Below, piece after piece: positions 9,215-17,826 of a stretch of 64,000 nucleotides of DNA. Both the position numbers and the translations under genes were made by a program. How positions within the stretch are numbered: position 1 is the stretch's first letter; each line of letters starts with the position of its first letter. This DNA is from Kitasatospora sp. MAP5-34 (GTDB lineage Bacteria; Actinomycetota; Actinomycetes; Streptomycetales; Streptomycetaceae): NCBI RefSeq assembly GCF_029894335.1, contig NZ_JARXZC010000023.1:1-64000 (forward strand). The letters run 5' to 3'. The notes below the pieces were generated by a model, which saw only the letters and a list, made by a program, of their open reading frames with translations, searched no databases and was not told the DNA's origin.

Positions 9215-9796
9215 TCAGAGGAAGGGGTCGATCGCGGGCAGCATGTCCTGGAAGGTCCGGGCCTTGGCCGGTGCGCCGATGGCCTGCATGCCCCAGCCGC
9301 CCGCTTCGTCGCGGAACACCTTGGCCATGATCTGGCCGGTGTGCGGGCCGCCGCCGGCCAGTTCGTAGCGGGCCAGCTCATGGCCGGTGCTCTCGTCGAC
9401 CAGCCGGCAGTGCGCGTTCTGCACCTCGGCGAAGGTCTGACCGGTGTAGGAGCTCACCGTGAAGACCACCTGGGTGACGTGCACCGGGACGTGAGAGAGG
9501 TCCACCACGATCGACTCGTCGTCACCGCCCGCGCCCGCGCCGCCCACCAGGTTGTCCCCGGTGTGCCGGACGGAGCCGTCGTTGCTCACCAGATGTTGGA
9601 AGAAGACCACGTCCGACGGGGTCTTCCCGGCGTACAGCAGGGCGGAGGCGTCCAGGTCGATCTGGCGCGTCCGGGTGCCGAACAGGCCGCGCTTGGGCGC
9701 CGCCTTCCAGCCCAGACCCATCCGGACGACCGTCAGCGACTCGCCCGAACTCTTCTGCAAACTGACCCGCTGGCCCTTGGCCAGGTTCACCGACAC
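9215..9796 (-). CDS. terD: TerD family calcium-binding stress protein
   Basis: This is a 193-residue protein of the TerD/CABP fold. It begins VSVNLAKGQRVSLQK and contains the RMGLGWKAAP, DLDASALLY and GDNLVGGAGAGGDDE segments; the acidic loops bind Ca2+ in characterised members. The length matches the family (about 191). GTG at 9796 has AGAGGA upstream; the longer frame to 10072 is low-complexity and rejected. It sits directly upstream of terC on the same strand, the usual pairing for tellurite and oxidative-stress resistance, although terC has its own riboswitch-controlled leader. Cytosolic. Confidence 0.93.
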   Translation of the reverse strand: MSVNLAKGQRVSLQKSSGESLTVVRMGLGWKAAPKRGLFGTRTRQIDLDASALLYAGKTPSDVVFFQHLVSNDGSVRHTGDNLVGGAGAGGDDESIVVDLSHVPVHVTQVVFTVSSYTGQTFAEVQNAHCRLVDESTGHELARYELAGGGPHTGQIMAKVFRDEAGGWGMQAIGAPAKARTFQDMLPAIDPFL

Positions 9797-9904
9797 GGTG
9801 TTGTCCTCTCTTCTCAGCCCGGCAGGTCGGTCACCCGCCCGGCTCGACGATGGATCACCCCGTTGCCGTCCCCCGGCTGAGGCCCCCTCTGGGTGCGTAC
9901 CACC

Positions 9905-9970
9905 CCCGGAGCATGCGTAGGCAGTACCCGCAGGCCAGCCTAGGGCCTGCGGGTGCGCACCTGCTCCGGG
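9905..9970. repeat. nested inverted repeats in the terD upstream region
   Basis: An outer pair CCCGGAGCA (9905-9913) / TGCTCCGGG (9962-9970) encloses an inner perfect pair CCCGCAGGCC (9927-9936) / GGCCTGCGGG (9944-9953). It lies 109 bases upstream of terD within a 300-bp gap. It may be a regulatory hairpin or a terminator for uvrB read-through. Confidence 0.5.
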
Positions 9971-10030
9971 ACTACCCCGCTGCGCCGTGACTGAGTCAGC
10001 TGATCCGAGGCGAGGCGGGTGCGGCTGGTC

Positions 10031-10051
10031 GGGGCGGGCCAAGCCCGCCCC
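10031..10051 (-). terminator. uvrB terminator hairpin
   Basis: GGGGCGGGC (10031-10039) pairs with GCCCGCCCC (10043-10051) around a 3-base loop, 46 bases past the uvrB stop. Confidence 0.65.
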
Positions 10052-10067
10052 CGGCGACCGGACCACG

Positions 10068-10093
10068 CCCACCTGGCGCGCCCACCTGGCGCG
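10068..10093. repeat. 13-bp perfect tandem duplication after uvrB
   Basis: CCCACCTGGCGCG is repeated back-to-back (10068-10080, 10081-10093) just before the uvrB stop complement. No function is evident. Confidence 0.7.
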
Positions 10094-10096
10094 CGA

Positions 10097-12187
10097 TCAG
10101 GCCATTCCTGCCTCGCGCATCTGCCGCAGCTCCTTCTTCAGCTCGCCGATCTCGTCCCGCAGCCGGGCCGCGACCTCGAACTGCAGGTCGGTGGCGGCGG
10201 CGTGCATCCGGTCCGTCAGCTCCTGGATCAGGTCGGCGAGCTCGGTGGCCGGGAGGCTCTTGCCCGGCTTGCGGCCGGCGCCGAGCGCGGGCACCGGGGC
10301 CTTGCCCTTGCCGCCGGAGCGGTAACCGGTGGAGAGCAGCTCCTCGGTGTCCAGGTCCTCGCGGGCCAGGGTGTCGAGGATGTCGCCGATCTTCTTCCGC
10401 AGCGGCTGCGGGTCGATCCCGTGCTCGGTGTTGTACGCCCGCTGGACCTCGCGGCGGCGGTTGGTCTCCGAGATCGCCAGTTCCATCGACGGCGTGATCC
10501 GGTCGGCGTACATGTGCACCTGGCCCGAGACGTTACGGGCGGCGCGGCCGATGGTCTGGATCAGGGACGTGCCGGAGCGCAGGAAGCCCTCCTTGTCCGC
10601 GTCCAGGATCGCCACCAACGACACCTCGGGGAGGTCGAGGCCCTCGCGGAGCAGGTTGATACCGACCAGCACGTCGTACTTGCCCGCCCGCAGCTCGCGC
10701 AGCAGCTCGACCCGGCGCAGGGTGTCGACGTCGCTGTGCAGGTACCGGACCCGGATGTCCAGGCCGAGCATGTAGTCGGTGAGGTCCTCCGCCATCTTCT
10801 TGGTGAGGGTGGTGACCAGGACGCGCTCGTCCTTCTCGACCCGGATGCGCACCTCGTGCACCAGGTCGTCGATCTGGCCCTCCGTCGGCTTGACGACCAC
10901 CTCGGGGTCGATCAGGCCGGTCGGGCGGATGATCTGCTGGACCGTGCCGTCGCCGCGCGCGAGCTCGTACTTGCCGGGGGTGGCGGAGAGGTAGACCGTC
11001 TGCCCGACCCGCCCGAGGAACTCCTCCCACTTCAGCGGCCGGTTGTCCATCGCGGAGGGCAGCCGGAAGCCGTGCTCGACCAGCGTGCGCTTGCGGGAGG
11101 CGTCGCCCTCGTACATCGCGCCGATCTGCGGGACCGTCACATGGGACTCGTCGATGACCAGGAGGAAGTCCTCCGGGAAGTAGTCGAGCAGGGTGTTGGG
11201 CGCGGTGCCGGGCTCGCGGCCGTCGAAGTGCATCGAGTAGTTCTCGACGCCGGAGCAGCTGCCGATCTGGCGCAGCATCTCGATGTCGTACGTGGTGCGC
11301 ATCCGCAGGCGCTGCGCCTCCAGCAGCTTGCCCTGCTTCTCCATCTTCGCGAGCGAGGTCTCGAGCTCCTGCTCGATGCCGTTGATCGCCCGCTCCATCC
11401 GCTCCGGGCCGGCCACGTAGTGGGAGGCGGGGAAGACGTAGATGGACTCGTCCTGGCTGATGATCTCACCGGTGAGCGGGTGCAGGGTGTAGAGCGCCTC
11501 GATCTCGTCGCCGAACATCTCGATCCGGACGGCGAGTTCCTCGTACACCGGGAAGATCTCGATGGTGTCGCCCCGGACCCGGAAGGTGCCACGGGTGAAG
11601 GCGATGTCGTTGCGGGTGTACTGGATGTCGACGAACCGGCGCAGCAGCGCGTCCCGGTCGAACTCCTCGCCGACCTTGAGCGGGACCATCCGGTCCACGT
11701 ACTCCTGCGGGGTGCCGAGGCCGTAGATGCAGGAGACGGACGCGACCACGATCACGTCGCGGCGGGTCAGCAGCGAGTTGGTCGCCGAGTGCCGCAGGCG
11801 CTCGACCTCGTCGTTGATCGACGAGTCCTTCTCGATGTAGGTGTCCGTCTGGGCGATGTACGCCTCGGGCTGGTAGTAGTCGTAGTACGAGACGAAGTAC
11901 TCGACCGCGTTGTTGGGGAGCAGCTCGCGGAACTCGTTGGCCAGCTGGGCGGCCAGCGTCTTGTTCGGCGCCATCACCAGGGTGGGGCGCTGGAGCTTCT
12001 CGATCATCCAGGCGGTGGTCGCCGACTTGCCGGTACCGGTGGCACCGAGCAGGACGACGTCCTTCTCACCCGCGCGGATGCGGCGCTCCAGCTCGGCGAT
12101 GGCCGCCGGCTGGTCGCCGTTGGGCTGGTAGGGGCTGACGACCTCGAAGGGCGCCACTGTCCGCTCGATACTCGTGATGGGTCGCAC
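10097..12187 (-). CDS. uvrB: excinuclease ABC subunit B
   Basis: This is a 696-residue DNA-damage verification helicase of nucleotide excision repair. Walker A is GATGTGKS (48-55). The beta-hairpin that clamps the strand is YYDYYQPEAY (101-110). DESH (box II), the helicase motifs LLREGLDLPEV and QTIGRAARN, and a C-terminal UVR motif that contacts UvrC are all present. The start is GTG at 12187. It works with UvrA (3079-5991) and with UvrC, which is not in this window. Transcription is on the minus strand towards terD, with a hairpin after the stop. Confidence 0.98.
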   Translation of the reverse strand: MRPITSIERTVAPFEVVSPYQPNGDQPAAIAELERRIRAGEKDVVLLGATGTGKSATTAWMIEKLQRPTLVMAPNKTLAAQLANEFRELLPNNAVEYFVSYYDYYQPEAYIAQTDTYIEKDSSINDEVERLRHSATNSLLTRRDVIVVASVSCIYGLGTPQEYVDRMVPLKVGEEFDRDALLRRFVDIQYTRNDIAFTRGTFRVRGDTIEIFPVYEELAVRIEMFGDEIEALYTLHPLTGEIISQDESIYVFPASHYVAGPERMERAINGIEQELETSLAKMEKQGKLLEAQRLRMRTTYDIEMLRQIGSCSGVENYSMHFDGREPGTAPNTLLDYFPEDFLLVIDESHVTVPQIGAMYEGDASRKRTLVEHGFRLPSAMDNRPLKWEEFLGRVGQTVYLSATPGKYELARGDGTVQQIIRPTGLIDPEVVVKPTEGQIDDLVHEVRIRVEKDERVLVTTLTKKMAEDLTDYMLGLDIRVRYLHSDVDTLRRVELLRELRAGKYDVLVGINLLREGLDLPEVSLVAILDADKEGFLRSGTSLIQTIGRAARNVSGQVHMYADRITPSMELAISETNRRREVQRAYNTEHGIDPQPLRKKIGDILDTLAREDLDTEELLSTGYRSGGKGKAPVPALGAGRKPGKSLPATELADLIQELTDRMHAAATDLQFEVAARLRDEIGELKKELRQMREAGMA

Positions 12188-12290
12188 GCGACTACCGTAC
12201 GACCCGGCACCGACAACCGGGGCGGTTCGGGTGTTCCCTTCCGCTCCGAAGGGTCAACGCAGGCGGGCGAGCAAGGTCACGGCTTCAGGG

Positions 12291-13370
12291 TCAGCTCAGC
12301 TTCGCGCTGTCGCGGGACAGGGCGACCAGGCGGGAGACGGCTCGGAGGTACTTCTTGCGGTAGCCGCCGCGCAGCATCTCCTCGGAGAAGACCTGGTCGA
12401 AGGGCACGCCGGAGGCGGTGATCGGCAGCTCGCGGTCGTACATCCGGTCGGCGAGGACGACCAGCCGCAGGGCGGTGGACTGGTCGTCGACCTGGTGGAC
12501 GCCGCGCAGGCAGACCGCCGTGACGTCGTCCAGCATCGCGCCGTACCGGCTGGGGTGGACGGCGGCGAGGTGGCCGAGCAGGGCGTCGAAGTCGTCCAGG
12601 GACGCGCCGGGGGTGCGCGCGGCGACGGCCTCGACGGTCTCGTCGGAGTAGGGCGCCGGGGCTTCGGGCAGGCCCCGGTGACGGTAGTCCTGGCCGTCGA
12701 TCCGCAGCGGGCGGAAGTGCGCGGAGAGGCCCTGGATCTCGCGGAGGAAGTCGGCGGCGGCGAACCGGCCCTCGCCGAGCTTCTCGGGCAGGGTGTTCGA
12801 GGTGGCGCACAGCTTGACGCCGTTGTCGACCAGCCGGCCCAGCAGGGTGGAGACCAGGACGGTGTCGCCCGGGTCGTCCAGTTCGAATTCGTCGATGCAG
12901 AGCAGCTTGTGCCCGGAGAGGGTCTGCACAGCCTGCTGGAAGCCGAGCGCGCCGACCAGGTTGGTCAGCTCCACGAAGGTGCCGAAGGCCTTGGGGCCGG
13001 GGGTGGCGTGCCAGAGCGAGGCGAGCAGGTGGGTCTTGCCGACGCCGTACCCGCCGTCCAGGTAGACCCCGGCGGGGCCGGTGGCCACGGGCGCCGAGCG
13101 GCGGAACCAACCGCGCTTGGCGGCGGTGGAGCCGCCGTTGAGCGAGGCGGCGAACTCCTCGAGCACCCGGACGGCCTCGTACTGGCTCGGCTGGGTGGTG
13201 TCCGGGAGGTAGCTGCCGAAGCTGACGTCGGAGAAGCGCGGCGGCGGGACCATCTCCGCGACCAGGCGCTCGGCGGGCACGACCGGGCGGCGGTCGGTGA
13301 GCGCGAGCGGCGCGGAGGGCGCGGTCGAGGGCGTCGCGGCTATGGCGTCGGGGTGAGAGGCAGCAGGCAC
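12291..13370 (-). CDS. zapE: AFG1/ZapE family cell-division ATPase
   Basis: This is a 359-residue P-loop ATPase. Walker A is GGYGVGKTHLL, Walker B is LLCIDEFELDD, and sensor SNTLPEKL and the C-terminal KYLRAVSRLVAL region match the AFG1/ZapE family, which in E. coli acts at the Z ring. GTG at 13370 gives an N-terminal tail and then LTDRRPVVPAERLVAEMVPP, which is conserved; the longer frame is rejected. No ribosome binding site precedes the GTG, but TACCCT lies about 8 bases upstream, which suggests a leaderless transcript. Divergent from the RibD-like gene. Alternative names in actinobacteria are simply AFG1-like ATPase. Confidence 0.88.
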   Translation of the reverse strand: MPAASHPDAIAATPSTAPSAPLALTDRRPVVPAERLVAEMVPPPRFSDVSFGSYLPDTTQPSQYEAVRVLEEFAASLNGGSTAAKRGWFRRSAPVATGPAGVYLDGGYGVGKTHLLASLWHATPGPKAFGTFVELTNLVGALGFQQAVQTLSGHKLLCIDEFELDDPGDTVLVSTLLGRLVDNGVKLCATSNTLPEKLGEGRFAAADFLREIQGLSAHFRPLRIDGQDYRHRGLPEAPAPYSDETVEAVAARTPGASLDDFDALLGHLAAVHPSRYGAMLDDVTAVCLRGVHQVDDQSTALRLVVLADRMYDRELPITASGVPFDQVFSEEMLRGGYRKKYLRAVSRLVALSRDSAKLS

Positions 13371-13491
13371 GTTAGTAGAGGGTACGCGCCGCGCACCGAG
13401 GACCGGAAAGAGCGGGCGGACCAGGAGCAGTGGGCGGACCGGGACGAGCACGAACGGGAGGAGCGGTGCCCACCGTGGAAGACTCGGTCCC

Positions 13492-14283
13492 ATGCAGCAG
13501 TTGATCAGCCCGCTGGGCACCCCGTACGCCGACCCGCAGTCGCTGGAGGCGCTCGCCGCCGTCTACGCGTACCCCGACCAGGTGAACCACGGGCGGGCCT
13601 GGCTGCGGGCCAACATGGTGGCAGGTCTGGACGGCGCGGCGCGGCTGGAGGGGCTCTCGGAGGGGCTCTCCGGGGATGCCGACAAGCGGATCTTCGGGGT
13701 GCTGCGGGCGCTCGCGGACGTGGTGCTGGTGGGTGCGGAGACCGTCCGCGCCGAGGGGTACCGGCCGGCCCGGGCCCGGGCGGAGTTCGCGGCGGCCCGG
13801 GCGGCGGCGGGGCAGGCCCCGGCGCCGGCCATCGCGATCGTCAGCCGTGCGCTGCGGCTGGACCTGACGGCGCCGCTGTTCACCGAGCCGCTGGTCAGGA
13901 CGGTGGTGGTGACCACCGAGGACTCCCCTGCCGAGGCCCGCAGGGCGGTGGCCGAGGTCGCGGACGTGGTGGTGGCCGGTGAGCGTTCGGTGGACCTGCC
14001 GGCGGCGGTCGCGGCGCTGGCCGACCGGGGGTGGACCCGGCAGCTGACCGAGGGCGGGCCCCGGCTGCTCGGGCAGCTGACGGGCGCCGGGCTGCTGGAC
14101 GAGCTGTGCCTCTCGCTGGCCCCGCTGCTCACGGGCGGGGACGCGCCACGAATCGTGCAGGGTGCGGAAATGGCTGACGCGCAGCGGATGCGGCTGGTGT
14201 CATTGATCGAGCAGAAAGGTTTCCTCTTCACCCGATACCTGCGATACCCGTGTCCGGGCGATTCCGCGCCCACTTCCCGGTGA
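13492..14283 (+). CDS. pyrimidine reductase family protein (RibD C-terminal domain)
   Basis: This is a 263-residue member of the dihydrofolate-reductase-like fold seen in the RibD reductase half. Diagnostic parts are RANMVAGLDGAA, DVVLVGAETVRAEGY (NADPH-binding loop region), the TEGGPRLLGQL loop and the LCLSLAPLLTGG segment. It lacks the deaminase domain, so on its own it would reduce a ribosylamino-pyrimidine or an analogue; a role in riboflavin or a deazaflavin-type pathway is inferred. ATG at 13492. It is convergent with nothing and divergent from zapE over about 120 bp. Confidence 0.85.
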   Translation: MQQLISPLGTPYADPQSLEALAAVYAYPDQVNHGRAWLRANMVAGLDGAARLEGLSEGLSGDADKRIFGVLRALADVVLVGAETVRAEGYRPARARAEFAAARAAAGQAPAPAIAIVSRALRLDLTAPLFTEPLVRTVVVTTEDSPAEARRAVAEVADVVVAGERSVDLPAAVAALADRGWTRQLTEGGPRLLGQLTGAGLLDELCLSLAPLLTGGDAPRIVQGAEMADAQRMRLVSLIEQKGFLFTRYLRYPCPGDSAPTSR

Positions 14284-14393
14284 TTTGGCTCCTACGTGGC
14301 CCGTGTGGCGCGTGTGCAGCGTGAGGAAAGCTTCCTCCGGGCACTATGGGAGTGAGACCGGACCCGGGGGCCTGCGACTGCGAAGGGACTCAC

Positions 14394-14855
14394 GTGTTCA
14401 AGACGGTACTGATGATCGAAAAGGCGCTCTCCGACGCCGATGTGGAGCTGGTCACCACGCTCCACGGCGAGGAGAAGGTCTCCTTCGTCGTCCTGATGCA
14501 ACCGCGTGGCAAGCAGGACGAGCTGCTCCGCGCGCTCGACGACGTGGCCCTCGGCCATCTGGACAAGGTGGTCCACGAGCACGACGAGACCGAGTCGACA
14601 CCCACTCTTGCGAGCGAATCCCTGGCGCACAGCCTGCGCCACCTCCAGGCGGCCGACGCCGAGGCCACCGGCGAGGTGGTCGAGGCGAACCCGCTGGAGA
14701 GACTGCGCGAGGTCGTCGAGCGGACCGGCGCCGACGAGGTGCTGGTCCTGACCTCGCCGCACTTCGTCGAGGAGTTCTTCCACCGCGACTGGGCCTCACA
14801 GGCCCGGCACAAGGTGGGCGTCCCGGTACTCAAGCTGTTCGCGAGCGACTCCTGA
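14394..14855 (+). CDS. conserved hypothetical protein (often mislabelled indole-3-glycerol phosphate synthase)
   Basis: This is a 153-residue cytosolic protein. GTG at 14394 has AAGGGA 8 bases upstream; the longer frame to 14346 adds a non-conserved Cys/Gly tail and is rejected. The protein has an alpha/beta rhythm: VFKTVLMIEKAL, a variable acidic middle, then ERTGADEVLVLTSPHFVEEF and RHKVGVPVLKLFA at the end, which recalls a universal-stress-like fold. It is far too short for TrpC and has none of its catalytic Lys/Glu motifs. A perfect 15-bp hairpin follows, so it is probably monocistronic, just ahead of murC. Function unknown. Confidence 0.8.
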   Translation: MFKTVLMIEKALSDADVELVTTLHGEEKVSFVVLMQPRGKQDELLRALDDVALGHLDKVVHEHDETESTPTLASESLAHSLRHLQAADAEATGEVVEANPLERLREVVERTGADEVLVLTSPHFVEEFFHRDWASQARHKVGVPVLKLFASDS

Positions 14856-14877
14856 CCCCCCTCCGGCAGTAGTGCAG

Positions 14878-14910
14878 AATCGTCCTTGCGGAACGTCCGC
14901 AAGGACGATT
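14878..14910 (+). terminator. 15-bp perfect hairpin terminator before murC
   Basis: 14878-14892 pairs perfectly with 14896-14910 around a 3-base loop (ACG), 23 bases after the preceding stop. It separates the hypothetical gene from murC. Confidence 0.85.
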
Positions 14911-14989
14911 GCCCTTTCCGCCCTCCCGCCGTCCCGCTCGACCTGCCGTCCCGCTGTCCCGCCGTCCCACCTTCGTACGGAGCCCTCCC

Positions 14990-16393
14990 TTGAACGACGC
15001 CGCCCACGACCTGCACGCTCCGCACTTCATCGGCATCGGCGGGGCCGGCATGTCCGGCCTGGCGAAGATCCTCGCGGTGCGCGGCGCCAAGGTGTCCGGC
15101 AGCGACTCCAAGGAGTCCGAGACCGTCCTCGCGCTCAAGGCGCTGGGCGCGGACGTGCACGTCGGCCACGCCGCCGAGAACGTCCCCGCCGGCACCAGCA
15201 GCGTCGTGATCTCCAGCGCGATCCGCGCCGACAACCCCGAGCTGGCCGCCGCCCACGAGCGCGGCATCCCGGTGGTGCACCGCTCCGACGCGCTGGCCGC
15301 GCTGATGGGCGGCCGCCGGGCGCTGGCCGTCGCCGGTACGCACGGCAAGACCACCACCACCAGCATGCTCGCCGTCAGCCTCGCCGAGCTGGGCCTCGAG
15401 CCCTCGTACGCGATCGGCGGCGACCTCGACGCCCCCGGCTCCAACGCGCACCACGGCGTCGGCGAGATCTTCGTGGCGGAGGCGGACGAGAGCGACCGCA
15501 GCTTCCACAAGTACGCCCCCGAGGTCGCGATCATCCTCAACGTGGAGCTCGACCACCACGCCAACTACGCCTCGATGGACGAGATCTACGAGTCCTTCGA
15601 GACCTTCGTGGCCCGGATCGTCCCCGGTGGCACCCTGGTGATCTCCGCCGACCAGGCCGGCGCCCGCGAGCTGACCTCCCGCCTGCGGGACCGCCACGCA
15701 CTCCGCATCGTCACCGTAGGCGCGGCCGAGGACGCCGACGTCCGGGTGGTCTCGGTGACCGCCCGGGGGATGACCAGTGAGGTCACCGTCCTGTTCGGGG
15801 GCGAGGAGCTGACGTTCACGGTCTCCGTCCCCGGGCGCCACTACGCGCACAACGCCGTCGCCGCGCTCGCCGCCGGCGCGGCGCTCGGCGTCCCGGCCAC
15901 CGAGTTGGCGAAGGCGCTCGGCAGCTACACCGGTGTCCGGCGCCGCCTGCAGCTGAAGGGCGAGGCAGGCGGCGTCCAGGTGATCGACTCCTACGCACAC
16001 CACCCGACCGAGATGACCGCCGACCTGGAGGCGATCCGGGAGGCTGCCGACGGGCGGGTGCTGGTGGTCTTCCAGCCGCACCTGTTCAGCCGGACCCAGC
16101 AGCTCGCCGAGGAGATGGGCCAGGCACTGGCGCTGGCCGACGCCTCCGTCGTGCTCGACATCTACCCGGCCCGCGAGGACCCGATCCCGGGCGTCACCAG
16201 CGAGCTGATCATCGACGCGGCGCAGCGGGCCGGTGCCGACGTCCGCGCCGAGCACGCCTTCGCCGCCGCCCCCGCGCTGCTGGCCGGGCTCGCCCGGCCG
16301 GGCGACCTGGTGCTGACGATGGGCGCCGGGGATGTCACCAACCTCGGACCGGAAATCCTGGAGCACCTCTCGAACGTTGCTACCAAGGCCTGA
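14990..16393 (+). CDS. murC: UDP-N-acetylmuramate--L-alanine ligase
   Basis: This is a 467-residue cytosolic Mur ligase that adds the first amino acid (L-Ala) of the peptidoglycan stem. FIGIGGAGMSGLA near the N-terminus is the UDP-MurNAc-binding Rossmann loop, VAGTHGKTTTTSML is the ATP P-loop, EADESDRSF and NVELDHHANY follow, and DSYAHHPTEM lies in the C-terminal domain. The start is TTG at 14990 with CGGAG about 8 bases upstream; the open frame back to 14909 crosses a terminator and is rejected. It lies outside the dcw cluster, as is common in streptomycetes. msrB follows 24 bases after the stop and may be co-transcribed. Confidence 0.96.
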   Translation: MNDAAHDLHAPHFIGIGGAGMSGLAKILAVRGAKVSGSDSKESETVLALKALGADVHVGHAAENVPAGTSSVVISSAIRADNPELAAAHERGIPVVHRSDALAALMGGRRALAVAGTHGKTTTTSMLAVSLAELGLEPSYAIGGDLDAPGSNAHHGVGEIFVAEADESDRSFHKYAPEVAIILNVELDHHANYASMDEIYESFETFVARIVPGGTLVISADQAGARELTSRLRDRHALRIVTVGAAEDADVRVVSVTARGMTSEVTVLFGGEELTFTVSVPGRHYAHNAVAALAAGAALGVPATELAKALGSYTGVRRRLQLKGEAGGVQVIDSYAHHPTEMTADLEAIREAADGRVLVVFQPHLFSRTQQLAEEMGQALALADASVVLDIYPAREDPIPGVTSELIIDAAQRAGADVRAEHAFAAAPALLAGLARPGDLVLTMGAGDVTNLGPEILEHLSNVATKA

Positions 16394-16417
16394 CCAACGA
16401 CCCCTGGGGAGCCCGCC

Positions 16418-16825
16418 GTGACGTACGAGATCGAGAAGTCCGACGCCGAGTGGCGCGCCGAGCTCAGCCCCGAGGAGTACCACGTACTCCGCGAGGCAGG
16501 CACCGAGCGGCCGTTCGTCGGCGAGTACACCGACACGAAGACGGTCGGCGTGTACGGCTGCCGCGCCTGCGGGGCCGAGCTGTTCAGCAGCGAGACCAAG
16601 TTCGACAGCCACTGCGGCTGGCCCTCGTACTACGCGCCGCTGGCCGGCGACCGCGTCCAGTACATCGAGGACGTCACGATGGGCATGCGCCGGGTCGAGG
16701 TCCGCTGTGCGCGCTGCGGCGGACACCTCGGGCACGTCTTCGAGGGCGAGGGCTACGACACGCCGACGGACCAGCGGTACTGCATCAACAGCATCTCGCT
16801 GACCCTGAAGCCCACCACGGGCTGA
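16418..16825 (+). CDS. msrB: peptide-methionine (R)-S-oxide reductase
   Basis: This is a 135-residue repair enzyme that reduces methionine-R-sulfoxide in proteins. A structural zinc is held by CRAC (about 48-51) and CARC (about 94-97). The catalytic Cys is in RYCINSISL near the C-terminus, and HCGWPSY is the substrate loop. GTG at 16418 has GGGGAG upstream. Full length for the family. It follows murC closely on the same strand. Confidence 0.96.
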   Translation: MTYEIEKSDAEWRAELSPEEYHVLREAGTERPFVGEYTDTKTVGVYGCRACGAELFSSETKFDSHCGWPSYYAPLAGDRVQYIEDVTMGMRRVEVRCARCGGHLGHVFEGEGYDTPTDQRYCINSISLTLKPTTG

Positions 16826-16842
16826 GCGGCTCGACCGGGGGC

Positions 16843-16877
16843 GCGGGGCTGCGGCTGTTCGTCGGCCGGAGCCCCGC
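16843..16877 (+). terminator. hairpin after msrB
   Basis: GCGGGGCT (16843-16850) pairs with AGCCCCGC (16870-16877); the 19-base loop contains a further weak stem. It lies 18 bases past the msrB stop. Confidence 0.55.
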
Positions 16878-16976
16878 GGCGTGCCAGCGGGGTTCCCGGG
16901 CCGGCTCCGGTCACAGTTCGGTATCGCGCGTCGGCATTACTGTCCACAGCGGCCGGGCGCGGTTTACAACAAGCCC

Positions 16977-17774
16977 ATGTGGTTGGTCTTCCTGATTCCC
17001 GCCTGCCTGGCTGCCCTGCTCGCCTGCCTCCGACTGGTACGGGTCGCGGCCACCGCCGACTCGCTCACCTGGATCGACCGGACAGAGCCCACCGAAGCGG
17101 TGGGAATCGGCCTGTACGAGACCGCCTACCTGGCCGGAGGTCCGGCCAGGGTGGTGGATCTGCTGCTGGTCCTGATGAGCTCGCGGGGCCGGCTGCACCT
17201 GGCGCACACCGGGTGGACGACGGTGGTCGACCCCCGGGGCCGGAGCCGGCTGGAGCGGGCGCTGATCACCGCCGTCGGCCCGGAGGGCCAGTGCCGGACA
17301 ACGGGCCTCAAGGAGGAGCTGGTCGAGCACCCGACCGTGCAGGAGATCGGCGGCCGGCTGACGCACGCCGGGCTGGCGACCCCGCCGGCGGTGCGGGAGA
17401 GCACGGTGCTGGCGGTGCGGCAGGTACGGCAGGCGCTGATGCTGTCCGTCGTCCTGCTGGCGGCGGCACTGGCGCTGTCCACTCCGGCCAGCGCCGACGC
17501 GAGCTCGGCGGTCGCGTGGTTCGCGCTGCCGCTGATCCTGACCAGCGGCACCCTGCTGATGGCCCGGATCGACGTGCAGCCGTACACCCGCTGGGCGACA
17601 CCCGCCGGGCAGGAGGTGCTGCGGACGGTACGGCTCCCCCAGCGGTCCGGCCGTCAGCGGACGGCACCGACCGGGCAGGACGGCGACGCGGAGCACGAGC
17701 TGCTGACGGCCGTGGCGATGGTCGGCCCGGCCGCGCTGCCGGACGCCCGGCTGCGGGCCGCGCTGCGGAGCTAG
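16977..17774 (+). CDS. TIGR04222 domain-containing membrane protein
   Basis: This is a 265-residue protein with an N-terminal membrane helix (MWLVFLIPACLAALLACL), a cytosolic or wall-facing segment containing the conserved YETAYLAGGPARVVDLLL block, then two closely spaced hydrophobic segments near 150-200. The YLAGG...R motif is the hallmark of the TIGR04222 family of actinobacterial membrane proteins of unknown function. ATG at 16977 lacks a strong ribosome binding site. It is convergent with hemQ, with a hairpin between. No function can be assigned. Confidence 0.75.
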   Translation: MWLVFLIPACLAALLACLRLVRVAATADSLTWIDRTEPTEAVGIGLYETAYLAGGPARVVDLLLVLMSSRGRLHLAHTGWTTVVDPRGRSRLERALITAVGPEGQCRTTGLKEELVEHPTVQEIGGRLTHAGLATPPAVRESTVLAVRQVRQALMLSVVLLAAALALSTPASADASSAVAWFALPLILTSGTLLMARIDVQPYTRWATPAGQEVLRTVRLPQRSGRQRTAPTGQDGDAEHELLTAVAMVGPAALPDARLRAALRS

Positions 17775-17780
17775 GGCATC

Positions 17781-17813
17781 CCAGGGCCGCGAGGCAGGGC
17801 CTCGCGCCCCTGG
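17781..17813. terminator. bidirectional terminator between convergent genes
   Basis: 17781-17795 pairs with 17799-17813 (14 of 15 positions) around a 3-base loop, between the membrane-protein stop and the hemQ stop. Confidence 0.75.
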
Positions 17814-17826
17814 TGTGGCTGCTCGG

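Noticed and set aside
10019..12421. 800-residue plus-strand open frame opposite uvrB
   Set aside because: Antisense shadow of uvrB caused by GC-rich third codon positions; no recognisable motif.
14346..14855. TrpC (indole-3-glycerol phosphate synthase)
   Set aside because: Length and motifs do not fit TrpC; kept as a conserved hypothetical protein.
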